Shown here piece after piece: positions 33,454-41,371 of a DNA stretch of 64,000 bases. The DNA is taken from NCBI GenBank assembly GCA_900540095.1, contig UQEO01000001.1, positions 1 to 64,000 on the forward strand, written 5' to 3'. Each line of letters opens with the position of its first letter. Positions within the stretch are counted from its first letter, which is position 1. This DNA is from an uncultured Collinsella sp. (lineage in GTDB: Bacteria > Actinomycetota > Coriobacteriia > Coriobacteriales > Coriobacteriaceae). The translations under genes and the position numbers were made by a program. The notes below the pieces were generated by a model, which saw only the letters and a program-made list of their open reading frames with translations, had not been told where the DNA came from and made no database searches.

Positions 33454-33486
33454 CCACCGCAAAGGTGCCTGTCCCCTTTGCGGTGG
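33454..33486. repeat. 12-bp perfect inverted repeat
   Basis: CCACCGCAAAGG (33454-33465) pairs with CCTTTGCGGTGG (33475-33486). It lies between the SGNH hydrolase (ends 33499) and the pentapeptide gene, both minus strand. It shares CCACCGCAA with the arms of the TTGCGGTG family. No T-tract. Confidence 0.75.
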
Positions 33487-33498
33487 CTTGGGGTCGCG

Positions 33499-34158
33499 CT
33501 ACTCTCCGAGCATCTCTTGGAGCTTGGCTGCCACGGCGTGACCCAGGCTCTCATGGCTTTCGGGCATCATATGCAGATAGTCGATATCGCCCGGCTCGGC
33601 AAAGTCGGCGGCATTCAAAAAGTCGCAGCCAAACTGCTCAGCCACATGCGCGTAGTACTCACCAAAATGTTCCGAGGCTTCTACGGAATGCTCGTCAAAA
33701 TCGGTCATATATACGTCGGCGATCTGCGGCTTAATCTTGATAGGCGCCATCAGCAGAATGCGCGGACAAGGCGCAGCGTCGGTCCACGGAAACGCGCGGA
33801 CGGCGCGAATCAGCGCCATGGCGCCACGAGCGATATCGGCAGCCGTCACGTTAAAGACCGTCTTGCAGTCGTTGGTGCCCAGCATGATCACAATGGCGTC
33901 CAGCGGCTTATGGGCCTCGAGCATCATCGGAAGCGCGCGAATGCCGTTAAGATTGGTGTCCAGATGGCACATGTCGTCGCGTACCGTCGTGCGGCCGTTG
34001 AGGCCTTCTTCAATTACATGCCAGCCCTCGCCTAAGTCACGTTGGGCCACGCCACACCAGCGCACATCCCGCGCATAGCGCACCGCGGTGCCGTCGCGCA
34101 TGCCCGCCGGATCGTAACCATAGGTGTTGCTGTCGCCAAAGCATAGAACGTTTTTCAT
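33499..34158 (-). CDS. SGNH/GDSL-type hydrolase
   Basis: Probable cytosolic esterase/lipase-like enzyme, 219 aa, no signal peptide. The four SGNH blocks are visible: GDSNTYGY (8-15, nucleophile Ser10), GLNGRTT (about 52-58), LGTNDCK (about 94-100) and the terminal DYLHMMPESHESLG with the catalytic Asp/His. ATG 34158 with GGAAGGG upstream. Lies after a terminator, so separate from the PARG-like gene. Substrate unknown; arylesterase/acyl-hydrolase is the usual annotation. Confidence 0.85.
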   Translation of the reverse strand: MKNVLCFGDSNTYGYDPAGMRDGTAVRYARDVRWCGVAQRDLGEGWHVIEEGLNGRTTVRDDMCHLDTNLNGIRALPMMLEAHKPLDAIVIMLGTNDCKTVFNVTAADIARGAMALIRAVRAFPWTDAAPCPRILLMAPIKIKPQIADVYMTDFDEHSVEASEHFGEYYAHVAEQFGCDFLNAADFAEPGDIDYLHMMPESHESLGHAVAAKLQEMLGE

Positions 34159-34177
34159 CGTAAGCCCTTCCTTTTAG

Positions 34178-34212
34178 TAAAAAGCCGGCGGGAGCAGCCT
34201 CTCCCGCCGGCT
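34178..34212 (-). terminator. Terminator after the PARG-like gene
   Basis: AGCCGGCGGGAG (34183-34194) pairs perfectly with 34201-34212; followed on the minus strand by CTTTTTACT. Confidence 0.88.
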
Positions 34213-34237
34213 CGACCTATCTGTCAACACGTACCGG

Positions 34238-35389
34238 TTACAGGTACTTGCGCCAATCGTCCTCGTCCTCATCATCCTCGGTAGCAGCCTGGGCCTGCTC
34301 GGCGGCGCGAGCTGCCGCAGCGCGAGCGGCAACCTGAGCATAGGACTCCTCGTTGCGCTCGGGGAAGTTTGCCAGCACGTGCTCGAACTTGGCAAAATCC
34401 TCATCCCAGCGCGTAGAAGGCACGGCAAAGAAGACTTGCTTGACCTTAAAGTCGCCCGACACGAGCTCCTTGCGGAAGAGCTCGGCCACGGCCTCTGCGT
34501 CAAAGCCGTTGTTGTCGCAGCCCCAAGCACCCAGCACGAGCTTCTCGCGACCCAGCTCGTCGCAGATGGCAAGCACAAAGCGAATGCGGTCGCGCAGGGC
34601 ATCCAGCAGAGCATCGTCGCTCACGCGATACTCCTGGCGGGCGCGCTTAACGTTGGGCGCGGCGGCCACGATCACGTCGGCGTATGCATGCACGTGGTTG
34701 CGGTCGAAGCGCACCGCAGGCACCACTAGGGCGCGGTTACGATAGAGCTCGCAGTTGATGTTGCGGCGACGGTTCTCGCCGTACCATTTGCGCTGCTTAT
34801 CGAGAACGTTGTACAGATACGAATCGGCGCACAGTGTGGCCTCCTGGCCCAGATAACCCTGAATATAGCCACCGCCCGGGTTGGTGAACGAGGCAAAGGC
34901 GAGCACGGCCATGTCGCAGAACTGCGCATAGCCACGACCGTTGTCCAAGATGGCCTGCGTGGCGGAGGCATCGAGCACGGTGACCTCAGGCAGAGACGCA
35001 GCAGGCTCCTCAGCAGGCGCGGACTCAGCTTCGGCGATTTCCTCGGCAGGCTCCTCGACGGGCTCAGGAGCTGCCTCGGTCTCGGGCGCTGCCTCGCTCT
35101 CGGGTGCCGCCTCGACCTCGGCAGCCTCCGCGCCCTCGACGTCCTCGGCAACCTGTTCTTCGGTGGCCACAGCACTCTGAACCTTGGCCTTCATCGCCGA
35201 GACAAAGCCGGCAGGCATACCGTCAAACTCGCGAACACCGGCAAGCGAACGCTCGATATCCTTGGCGCACGCTTCGGACACAGTTGCCACGTGACGCTCG
35301 GCGGCCTTGGCACGGGCCTCGCGCTTGGGATTGGGCTGACCCGCTCGGTTGGACCTGCGGTTACGGTTCCTGTTGTCGACGTCTGCCAT
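34238..35389 (-). CDS. PARG-like protein (TIGR02452/DUF2263), catalytic Glu apparently replaced
   Basis: Macrodomain-related family of microbial poly(ADP-ribose) glycohydrolases. The C-terminal domain (about 145-350) has FTNPGGGYIQGYLGQEATLC: the GGG (172-174) is there, but the family QEE reads Q182-E183-A184, losing the second Glu usually assigned as catalytic. The N-terminal 60 residues are basic (RNRNRRSNRAG), and residues 80-133 are an Ala/Glu/Pro-rich linker. A second acidic tail ends the protein (DDEDEDDW). ATG 35389 with AAAGG. It may bind rather than cleave ADP-ribose; this is inference. Confidence 0.75.
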   Translation of the reverse strand: MADVDNRNRNRRSNRAGQPNPKREARAKAAERHVATVSEACAKDIERSLAGVREFDGMPAGFVSAMKAKVQSAVATEEQVAEDVEGAEAAEVEAAPESEAAPETEAAPEPVEEPAEEIAEAESAPAEEPAASLPEVTVLDASATQAILDNGRGYAQFCDMAVLAFASFTNPGGGYIQGYLGQEATLCADSYLYNVLDKQRKWYGENRRRNINCELYRNRALVVPAVRFDRNHVHAYADVIVAAAPNVKRARQEYRVSDDALLDALRDRIRFVLAICDELGREKLVLGAWGCDNNGFDAEAVAELFRKELVSGDFKVKQVFFAVPSTRWDEDFAKFEHVLANFPERNEESYAQVAARAAAARAAEQAQAATEDDEDEDDWRKYL

Positions 35390-35454
35390 AAGTGGTCACC
35401 TTTCTCGGTCTCTGCCGCTATCGGCTTTTCCCATCCATGATACCCCGCCGCGTA

Positions 35455-35483
35455 CAAAAAAGACGGCCCCGAAGGACCGCCTT
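35455..35483 (-). terminator. Terminator after the BI-1 gene
   Basis: On the minus strand GGCGGTCC TTCG GGGGCCGTC forms a stem with G-T pairs and a TTCG-type loop, followed by TTTTTT. Confidence 0.8.
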
Positions 35484-35527
35484 TCGCATCGATTTGCACG
35501 CACGGCAAGCACCGCCGCAATTCGCCA

Positions 35528-36223
35528 CTAGTCGCGACGGCCGAGGATGTTCAGAATGCGCAGGAACACGTTGATAATATCCACGAACAGGTTAGAGGCC
35601 ATGAGCACGGCGTTGGGCAGCGTAGGCGGCACCGTCGCGGCAACATAGGTGTCGTAGCCAATAAAGCCAGCGAACACCACAATCACGATCAGGTCGGTGA
35701 TGGACTGCGAAACGCCCATGAACATCAGCACGATCTCAACCAGAATAGTGGCGAGCAGAATACCAAAACCGATGCCATACACACGCTGGAAAAACTTGGG
35801 GAAGGTCACGCCAAGCGCGCCAAAGACAAAGGTGATGGCGGCCGTGGCGATAAAAGCGGTGTTGATGGTGGGCAGGTCATAGTTGGCAAGGCCAAACGAC
35901 GCGGTCAGGCCAAAGGTACTCGCAAAGATTACGTAGCCCACAAGGGACAGGCCCACGGACTGCTTACTGGCGGCGGCCGACATCATGACCATGCCGACGA
36001 TGGTCAAAATAAACGAGCCAAAGACCAGCGGCAAGGCGGCGCCGCTCATCATCATGCGCGCAAACGACATGGTGCTCGTAAAGTAGGCGCCGGCGCCCAT
36101 GGCGCAAAAGCCCAAGAAGATCAGGGCAGACATGGCGAGATTGTACGCGCGCGGCGACATCTCCTTGGCGCGGCTTGCGCCGCTCTCGACGGGGCCGTTC
36201 TGATAGCCCTGGATATCGTTCAT
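35528..36223 (-). CDS. Bax inhibitor-1/YccA family membrane protein
   Basis: 231 residues with about seven transmembrane helices starting near residue 28, the length and layout of bacterial BI-1 (YbhL/YccA) proteins. The family's C-terminal NLFVDIINVFLRILNILG and FIGYDTY segment (with the di-Asp region) are present. Related bacterial proteins leak calcium/protons and interact with FtsH; the role here is not known. ATG 36223 with GAAAGGA. Stand-alone gene, own terminator. Confidence 0.9.
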   Translation of the reverse strand: MNDIQGYQNGPVESGASRAKEMSPRAYNLAMSALIFLGFCAMGAGAYFTSTMSFARMMMSGAALPLVFGSFILTIVGMVMMSAAASKQSVGLSLVGYVIFASTFGLTASFGLANYDLPTINTAFIATAAITFVFGALGVTFPKFFQRVYGIGFGILLATILVEIVLMFMGVSQSITDLIVIVVFAGFIGYDTYVAATVPPTLPNAVLMASNLFVDIINVFLRILNILGRRD

Positions 36224-36307
36224 AGGTTCGTCCTTTCAAAAAGTGCCGTGAAAGACGGCGCAGCAGGTGACAAGATTCCTGTCATTGTACCCGAATGCCG
36301 TACGTCC

Positions 36308-36646
36308 TTACCCACGGCGCTCGCCCTCGAGCGTACGGTCGAATGCCCACACCCACCAACGCATCAGATGGGCCTGCGAACCATCTGGTCGTTCGCGCGT
36401 CTGGTCCTCCAGATACAACTCGGTCGCGTGCCCGCCAAAACGCACCTTATAGGTTGCCGTACGGATGCCGTGAACCGTCAGGCCAAACCCAGTGGTCGAG
36501 ACAATCTCGTCAATCGTAAAGCAACGACCGTCGACCCAGCAGACGGTGACCGGCACGACCTGTCCGCCTGCGAGGATGCGAGCCACGACGTCCACATACT
36601 GCTTGTGCACGCGCCGAGTTTTGCCATCTGTCTGTCGATATTCCAT
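36308..36646 (-). CDS. Hypothetical protein (112 aa), possibly leaderless
   Basis: Small soluble protein with a basic N-terminus (DGKTRRVHKQYVDVVARI), a central CWVDGRCFTIDEIV and C-terminal YKVRFGGHATELYLED plus RWWVWAF; somewhat like small proteins predicted to bind nucleic acid or other ligands, but I recognise no family firmly. The ATG at 36646 stands only one base after AGGAGG and about 7 nt after a GATAAT -10 box, so the mRNA may begin at or next to the ATG. An in-frame ATG at 36667 would fall inside the promoter. Confidence 0.55.
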   Translation of the reverse strand: MEYRQTDGKTRRVHKQYVDVVARILAGGQVVPVTVCWVDGRCFTIDEIVSTTGFGLTVHGIRTATYKVRFGGHATELYLEDQTRERPDGSQAHLMRWWVWAFDRTLEGERRG

Positions 36647-36653
36647 GCCTCCT

Positions 36654-36683
36654 ATTATCGAACGCATGTTTGCATGTTGTAAA
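36654..36683 (-). promoter_or_regulatory. Promoter directly abutting the start of the 112-aa gene
   Basis: TTTACA (36678-36683), 18-nt spacer, GATAAT (36654-36659) on the minus strand; the ATG begins at 36646. Confidence 0.5.
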
Positions 36684-36896
36684 GCGAACAGACTGTGGTT
36701 TTGGAGTGTCGTAGTAATCGCACGTGTCCGCATGGCGTGTTAGCAAAAAGAACACCCGCGGTCAACAGGGCTAATATTCAATTTTAGTGCCAAAAAGTTC
36801 ACTTCTCCCATCAGAACTCGGTAAAGAAACCCACAGGAGGTGATACGATTTATCATGTTTTTGTAACGTGTCTGCAAACTTCGAGAAAGCCCATAT

Positions 36897-37946
36897 ATGG
36901 ACGTAACGTTCTCAACCTTCCTCGGCCAAATTGTGTCGAACCCAGTCCTTGCCGTCACCGTGATCCTCGCGTTGGGCGCCATCTTCGTCAATGGATGGAC
37001 CGACGCGCCCAACGCCATCGCGACCTGCGTCACTACGCGTTGCATGCCCGCCCGCGCCGCCATTCTCATGAGCGCCGCATTCAACTTCCTCGGTGTGCTC
37101 ATCATGACGCACTTTAACGCGAGCGTCGCCAATACCATCTCGCATATCGTCGACTTTGGCGGAAACAGCACCATGGCGCTCGCGTGCCTCTGCGCGGCGC
37201 TGTTCTCCATCGTCGTCTACGGCGCCACAGCGTCGCGTTTTGGTATCCCCACCTCGCAAAGCCACAGCCTTATCGCCGGCCTGACCGGTGCCGCTATCGC
37301 CCTCGGCGGCGCGAGCAGCGTCAACGTCCACGAGTGGATGAAGGTCATCTACGGCCTGGCGCTCTCCATCGGCCTGGGCTTTGTCATGGGCTGGGTCCTG
37401 TGCAAGCTCGTCTCGATTCTTTTCGCCGCCGCCAACAGGCGACGTGCCAATGTCTTCTTTAAATACGCTCAGATCGCGAGCGCTGCGGCCATGAGCTTTA
37501 TGCACGGCGCGCAGGATGGACAGAAGTTCATCGGCGTGCTCTTTTTAGGCGTGGCCTTTGCCAGCGGCCAGACGAGCGTCGGCGATGCAGGCATCCCCAT
37601 CTGGATTATGCTGCTGTGCTCGGCCACTATGGGTATCGGCACCAGCGTGGGCGGCGAGCGTATCATCAAGTCCGTCGGCCAGAGCATGGTCAAGCTCGAA
37701 AAGTACCAGGGCTTCTCCGCCGACCTGGCGGGCGCCGCAAACCTGCTGCTTGCCACCCTTACCGGCATCCCCGTGTCCTCCACCCACATCAAGACCTGCG
37801 CCATCATGGGCGTCGGTGCCGTCAAGCGCCTTTCGGCCATCAACTTCGGTGTCGTCAAGGACATGATGTTCACCTGGTTCTTCACCTTCCCCGCCTGCGG
37901 ACTCATCAGCTTTGTCATGGCCAAGCTGTTCATGATGTTCCTCTAG
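36897..37946 (+). CDS. pit: Low-affinity inorganic phosphate transporter (PiT family)
   Basis: Polytopic phosphate (metal-phosphate) symporter, 349 aa. The two inverted PiT signature repeats are visible: NGWTDAPNAIATCV (about 32-45) and MHGAQDGQKFIGV (about 203-215), with SRFGIPTSQSHSLIAGLTGA (about 113-132) and GIPVSSTHIKT. ATG 36897; the ribosome site (GAGAAAG) is modest. Followed 66 nt later by its DUF47 partner, the usual pair. A second, high-affinity phosphate system (pst) is 5 kb to the right. Sulfate permease homologues of this family exist, but the DUF47 neighbour favours phosphate. Confidence 0.93.
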   Translation: MDVTFSTFLGQIVSNPVLAVTVILALGAIFVNGWTDAPNAIATCVTTRCMPARAAILMSAAFNFLGVLIMTHFNASVANTISHIVDFGGNSTMALACLCAALFSIVVYGATASRFGIPTSQSHSLIAGLTGAAIALGGASSVNVHEWMKVIYGLALSIGLGFVMGWVLCKLVSILFAAANRRRANVFFKYAQIASAAAMSFMHGAQDGQKFIGVLFLGVAFASGQTSVGDAGIPIWIMLLCSATMGIGTSVGGERIIKSVGQSMVKLEKYQGFSADLAGAANLLLATLTGIPVSSTHIKTCAIMGVGAVKRLSAINFGVVKDMMFTWFFTFPACGLISFVMAKLFMMFL

Positions 37947-38012
37947 TCAAACCGAACGTCCATCCGGACTGCATTACCTCGCCCGCCCATCTTCACCTCG
38001 AAAGGACCACCC

Positions 38013-38636
38013 ATGGCAAAGAAACCCGATTCGTTCTACTTTGACAACTACGTCGCCTGCGCCGACCTAGCCGTCCAGGCCGCAGAGCTGCTCACCAAGA
38101 TTTTTGAGAACTTTGACCCTGCGCAGATCCACGACATGCTCGATAAGATGCATGCGATTGAGCATGCGGCAGACAAGAAGCACCACGAGCTCGAAGACGC
38201 CCTGCTCACCGCCTTTATCACCCCGCTTGAGCGCGAGGATCTAGACCTGATGAGCTGCTCGCTCGACACCGTGCTCGATCGTATCGAGGGCGTCGTGCAG
38301 CGCGTCTACTTCACCAACATCCAGAGCATCCACCCCGATGCCATCGTCATCGCCCACAAGGTGACCGACGCCTGCCGCGCCATGAAGGACCTGATGGTCG
38401 AGCTGCCCAACTACCGCAAGTCCAAGACCCTGCGCGAGCTCGTCATCCAGATCAACACCATCGAGTCCGAGGCCGACGAGCTCTACATCAACGCCATGCG
38501 CAACCTGCACGTTAACGGCAAGGACCCGCTCGAGGTCATCGCTTGGCGTGACGTGTACGCCTTCCTGGAGTACTGCGCCGACTGCTGCGAGAATGTGGCC
38601 GATGTCGTAGATTCGATTGTCATGAAGAACAGTTAA
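38013..38636 (+). CDS. DUF47 PhoU-like Pit accessory protein
   Basis: 207-residue all-helical cytosolic protein of the DUF47/PhoU-related family, thought to regulate the adjacent PiT transporter. Helical repeats contain the E/D-rich metal-binding patterns IEHAADKKHHELEDAL (about 50-65) and INTIESEADELY (about 148-159). ATG 38013 with GAAAGGA upstream; forms an operon with pit. A long palindrome follows at 38643-38749. Confidence 0.9.
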   Translation: MAKKPDSFYFDNYVACADLAVQAAELLTKIFENFDPAQIHDMLDKMHAIEHAADKKHHELEDALLTAFITPLEREDLDLMSCSLDTVLDRIEGVVQRVYFTNIQSIHPDAIVIAHKVTDACRAMKDLMVELPNYRKSKTLRELVIQINTIESEADELYINAMRNLHVNGKDPLEVIAWRDVYAFLEYCADCCENVADVVDSIVMKNS

Positions 38637-38642
38637 TTGGGG

Positions 38643-38749
38643 GTACGTGTCCCGGCGGCGAAGGGCCGGCCACGGTTTGCTTTCTCACTCCGGCTGCTTT
38701 GCAGAGTCGTTCGAAAGTAAACCGTGGCCGGCCCTTCGCCTTACGTACC
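38643..38749. repeat. 28-bp inverted repeat with outer 7-bp arms
   Basis: Arm 38657-38684 (GGCGAAGGGCCGGCCACGG...) matches the reverse complement of 38713-38740 with one mismatch; GGTACGT (38642-38648) and ACGTACC (38743-38749) extend it. The loop is 28 nt. It lies after the pit-DUF47 operon. No T-tract. Confidence 0.88.
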
Positions 38750-38852
38750 ACCATTGGGAACTTTGGGACCGCCTTAAACGTTTAGCTGGATGGGGCTTTG
38801 GGTACCCTTTGTTTTGCTTTGGGTTGATACACTGAATTTGGAGGGCTTGGTT

Positions 38853-39383
38853 GTGAGTTATTTGGATCTGGCTCGGGCTCGGTATTCTTGTCGTGAATTT
38901 GAGACTCGGGCTGTTGAGCAAGCTGTTGTGGATGCCATTGTTGAGGCTGGGCGGATTGCTCCTTCTGCTTGTAATAATCATCCAACCCGTGTGATGGTGT
39001 TGGATACGCCTGAGCTTCTGGAGAAGGCTGCTGCTTGTCAGCCTCGGTTTGCTCGTGATGGGTCTATCTTTGGGGCTCCGCTTGTCTTCCTTATTTGCAG
39101 CGTTACCGATGATGCTTGGGTGCGCCCGTATGACCAGATGAATTCCAGCGAAATCGATACGTCCATCGTGTGTGATCAGATGATGATGGAGGCCACCGAG
39201 CAGGGCCTGGGAACGTGCTGGGTATGCCATTTTAAGCCTGAGGTGGCACAAGAACAGTTCAATCTGTCCAAGGGCGTCTATCCCTATCACATGCTCGTCT
39301 GTGGCTATCCTGCCGACCACATCGCCGATCCCGAGCATCGCGAGGCCCGCACCATTCCCCTCCCCGACTTCCTCCTCAAGTAG
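38853..39383 (+). CDS. Nitroreductase-family protein
   Basis: FMN-dependent oxidoreductase-like protein, 176 aa. The N-terminal ARYSCREFETRAV and APSACNNHPTRVMVL (FMN-phosphate-binding region, near residue 40) and the GLGTCWVCHF block (about 112) fit the nitroreductase fold. Start GTG 38853, seven bases after GGAGGG. Codon usage changes within the gene: C-ending codons are rare up to about codon 75 and dominant after about codon 85, and the 100 bp upstream are also T/G-rich. Substrate unknown. Confidence 0.85.
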   Translation: MSYLDLARARYSCREFETRAVEQAVVDAIVEAGRIAPSACNNHPTRVMVLDTPELLEKAAACQPRFARDGSIFGAPLVFLICSVTDDAWVRPYDQMNSSEIDTSIVCDQMMMEATEQGLGTCWVCHFKPEVAQEQFNLSKGVYPYHMLVCGYPADHIADPEHREARTIPLPDFLLK

Positions 39384-39493
39384 ATTTTTGGGACATGCCT
39401 TAAAGCCTACCCTTGACCGTTCATCCGTTCGCCGAGTTCTGCGCCACTATGTGCAGGGCTTGGTTTTTATGTTACGCACCCCGGCACAGTCAT

Positions 39494-39525
39494 AAAAAAG
39501 GACCCGCAAGCTGCGGGTCCTTTCT
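39494..39525 (-). terminator. Terminator after divIVA (probably bidirectional)
   Basis: AAAGGACCCGCA (39497-39508) pairs perfectly with TGCGGGTCCTTT (39512-39523); TTTTTT follows on the minus strand and TTTCT on the plus strand. Confidence 0.9.
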
Positions 39526-39549
39526 AGGCACTAAATTGTAGGCCGAATG

Positions 39550-40224
39550 TTAGTCCAGGTCGTCGGCAGCAAAGTTGTCGATCGGGGCAAAGGGATCGGC
39601 CACGGGGACAACCGGGTCAGCGACGGGCAGCGGCTCGGCGGGAACAGTCACTGCAGGAGAAGCGGCAGAACCGACCGGCGTGGAGGCCATGAGGTCGGCC
39701 GGGAAGGAGTTCTGGGCATCGTCCATGAAGTGCTGGATGAGCTTAAGATACTCGGCCTTGAACTCCTCACGGGAAGCCTTGAGACGATCGATCTCCTCGA
39801 GCTCGGCCTGCTTCTCGGTCAGAGCCTGGCGGATAACCTCGCGAGCCTTGGCGTCAGCCTCGTTGCGGATACGCTCAGCGTTCTCGTTGGCATCGTTAAC
39901 GATGGTCTCAGCGGTCTGCTGGGCAGCGATCAGGGCAGCGGAAATCTGGCGCTCCTGAGCGGAGAAGTCAGGGGCGGGAGCAGCCACGGGGGCGGCAGGA
40001 ACGGCCTGGTCGGCGGTATCCCGAGCCTGGGCAAGCTGAGCCTGTGCATCGGCAAGCTGCTGCTCGGTAGCAGTCAGACGACCCTTAAGGTCAACGATCT
40101 TAGCGAGCATAGCGTCAACCTCGGAGGACAGCGTCTCCAAGAAGACGTCGACCTCAGCAGGATCGTAGCCACGCTTGGCCTCAGAGAAAGTCTGAGCCTG
40201 GATGTCTGCAGGGGTAATAGCCAT
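39550..40224 (-). CDS. divIVA: DivIVA/Wag31-type cell-division or polarity protein
   Basis: Coiled-coil protein that marks curved membrane at poles and septum. The conserved N-terminal domain reads ITPADIQAQTFSEAKRGYDPAEVDVFL (in two parts, residues 3-29), followed by coiled coils at about 32-70 and 88-165 separated by a Pro/Ala linker; the C-tail (about 180-224) is Pro/Ala/Val-rich. 224 aa. ATG 40224 with AAAGGAG. Last gene of the yggS-sepF-yggT-divIVA string, its usual place, and ends at a strong terminator. Confidence 0.93.
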   Translation of the reverse strand: MAITPADIQAQTFSEAKRGYDPAEVDVFLETLSSEVDAMLAKIVDLKGRLTATEQQLADAQAQLAQARDTADQAVPAAPVAAPAPDFSAQERQISAALIAAQQTAETIVNDANENAERIRNEADAKAREVIRQALTEKQAELEEIDRLKASREEFKAEYLKLIQHFMDDAQNSFPADLMASTPVGSAASPAVTVPAEPLPVADPVVPVADPFAPIDNFAADDLD

Positions 40225-40285
40225 AACAAGTCTCCTTTTTCATCGCCTCGGCGCTACACGCCCGACGTAAGTTACTAAGTCAGTT

Positions 40286-40567
40286 CTACACGAGTATACC
40301 TATAAGAAGCTGCAGAACCAGCCTCTGCACCAACTGCAACGCAATAATCGCAACGACCGGCGAAAAATCGATACCGCCCATCGGCGGGATGAAACGACGG
40401 AACAGGTTGAGCCACGGACCGCACACGCTATCAAGCACCGCGGCAATATCCTGAAGCAAACCACCCTGCTTCATGGGAATCCACGTCATAAAGCAGTAGA
40501 CGACAATGAGCGTGGAATAGAAGTTGAACAGCGTGTTGACCAGCTGGACGATAGTGTAGATGTTGAT
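40286..40567 (-). CDS. yggT: YggT family membrane protein, non-canonical start
   Basis: About 93-residue integral membrane protein with two helices: NTLFNFYSTLIVVYCFMTWI and PVVAIIALQLVQRLVLQLL, separated by the family loop PWLNLFRRFIPPMGGIDFSP. In other bacteria it sits beside sepF and affects division or osmotic adaptation. The first ATG (40489) would delete the first helix. Upstream in frame, between the sepF stop and that ATG, there is no ATG, GTG or TTG. GAGGAG is 6 nt before an ATC (40567) and abuts an ATT (40573), so an AUC/AUU start is proposed. Confidence 0.78.
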   Translation of the reverse strand: MNIYTIVQLVNTLFNFYSTLIVVYCFMTWIPMKQGGLLQDIAAVLDSVCGPWLNLFRRFIPPMGGIDFSPVVAIIALQLVQRLVLQLLIGILV

Positions 40568-40588
40568 GGGAATCTCCTCGTCTTGTCT

Positions 40589-41311
40589 TTACTTAAGGTA
40601 GCCGTCGGCACGAAGCTTCTTGAGATCGGAATCTTTGACCTCGCAACCGGCGGGCAGCACCATGAACACGCGGTCGCCCACCTCCTTGACCGTGGCGCCC
40701 AGACCGCAGGCAAAGCCGTAAGAGAAGTCCAAGACGCGCTTGGCAACTTCGGTGCGTACGCCCACAAAAATCAGTGCGACAGGCTGCTTGGTGCGAACGC
40801 GGCGCACCACGGTCTCCACGTCGTCATAGCTCTCGGGGCGCAGGACATAGGCCGGCAGCTGCGGTGTGGCGTTGATGATATTGCTCGCATAGGCCGAGGC
40901 ATCGCTCGGTGCAGGCGCGGGCGCAGCGGCGGCACGGGCGCGGGTGTTCTCGGCGTAGCTCGACGGCGTGTCATAGGCACCGGGACGATAACCGCTCGCA
41001 ACACTGTCCTGCGAGCGCGAAGGCGGGTTATACGTCGTGGCATGGCGAGAGTCATCGCCGACCAGCTGCCCGGAGCGTGTATACACGGCAACCGACTCAG
41101 CTTCACCACGGCGCGTCTGACCAAGCAGGCCGTTGCTCGGCTCGTCTTGGGTGTAGAAGCCCTCGCCCGAAGCTCCGCTGTAGCCGTTGCCCTGATAGCC
41201 ATCGTCATAGCCGTCATCGTAGCCGTAGTCGTCGTCCTGGCCATAACCCTGGTCGTAACCCTGCTGGCCGCCCAGGTGCATCTTATTTTTAATCTCGTCA
41301 AGGAAGCCCAT
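40589..41311 (-). CDS. sepF: Cell division protein SepF
   Basis: FtsZ-membrane linker that replaces FtsA in Actinobacteria. The N-terminal membrane-binding amphipathic helix MGFLDEIKNKM is followed by a long low-complexity Gly/Asp/Tyr/Gln linker (about 15-145) and the C-terminal SepF domain (about 148-232: YVLRPESYDDVETVVRRV, VALIFVG, RVLDFSYGFACGLGA, DRVFMVLPAG). 240 aa, longer than the ~150 of Bacillus because of the linker. ATG 41311 with GAGAGGA upstream. Followed 22 nt later by yggT. Confidence 0.94.
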   Translation of the reverse strand: MGFLDEIKNKMHLGGQQGYDQGYGQDDDYGYDDGYDDGYQGNGYSGASGEGFYTQDEPSNGLLGQTRRGEAESVAVYTRSGQLVGDDSRHATTYNPPSRSQDSVASGYRPGAYDTPSSYAENTRARAAAAPAPAPSDASAYASNIINATPQLPAYVLRPESYDDVETVVRRVRTKQPVALIFVGVRTEVAKRVLDFSYGFACGLGATVKEVGDRVFMVLPAGCEVKDSDLKKLRADGYLK

Positions 41312-41371
41312 GGTTGTGTCCTCTCGCGGTTTAGTGCAGGCGCTCCGATAATCAGTGCGCACTTCAGAGCC

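Noticed and set aside
36836..36862. Strong AGGAGGTGAT ribosome site followed by ATG TTT TTG TAA
   Set aside because: The ATG is 14 nt away and opens only three codons; probably chance or part of the pit leader.
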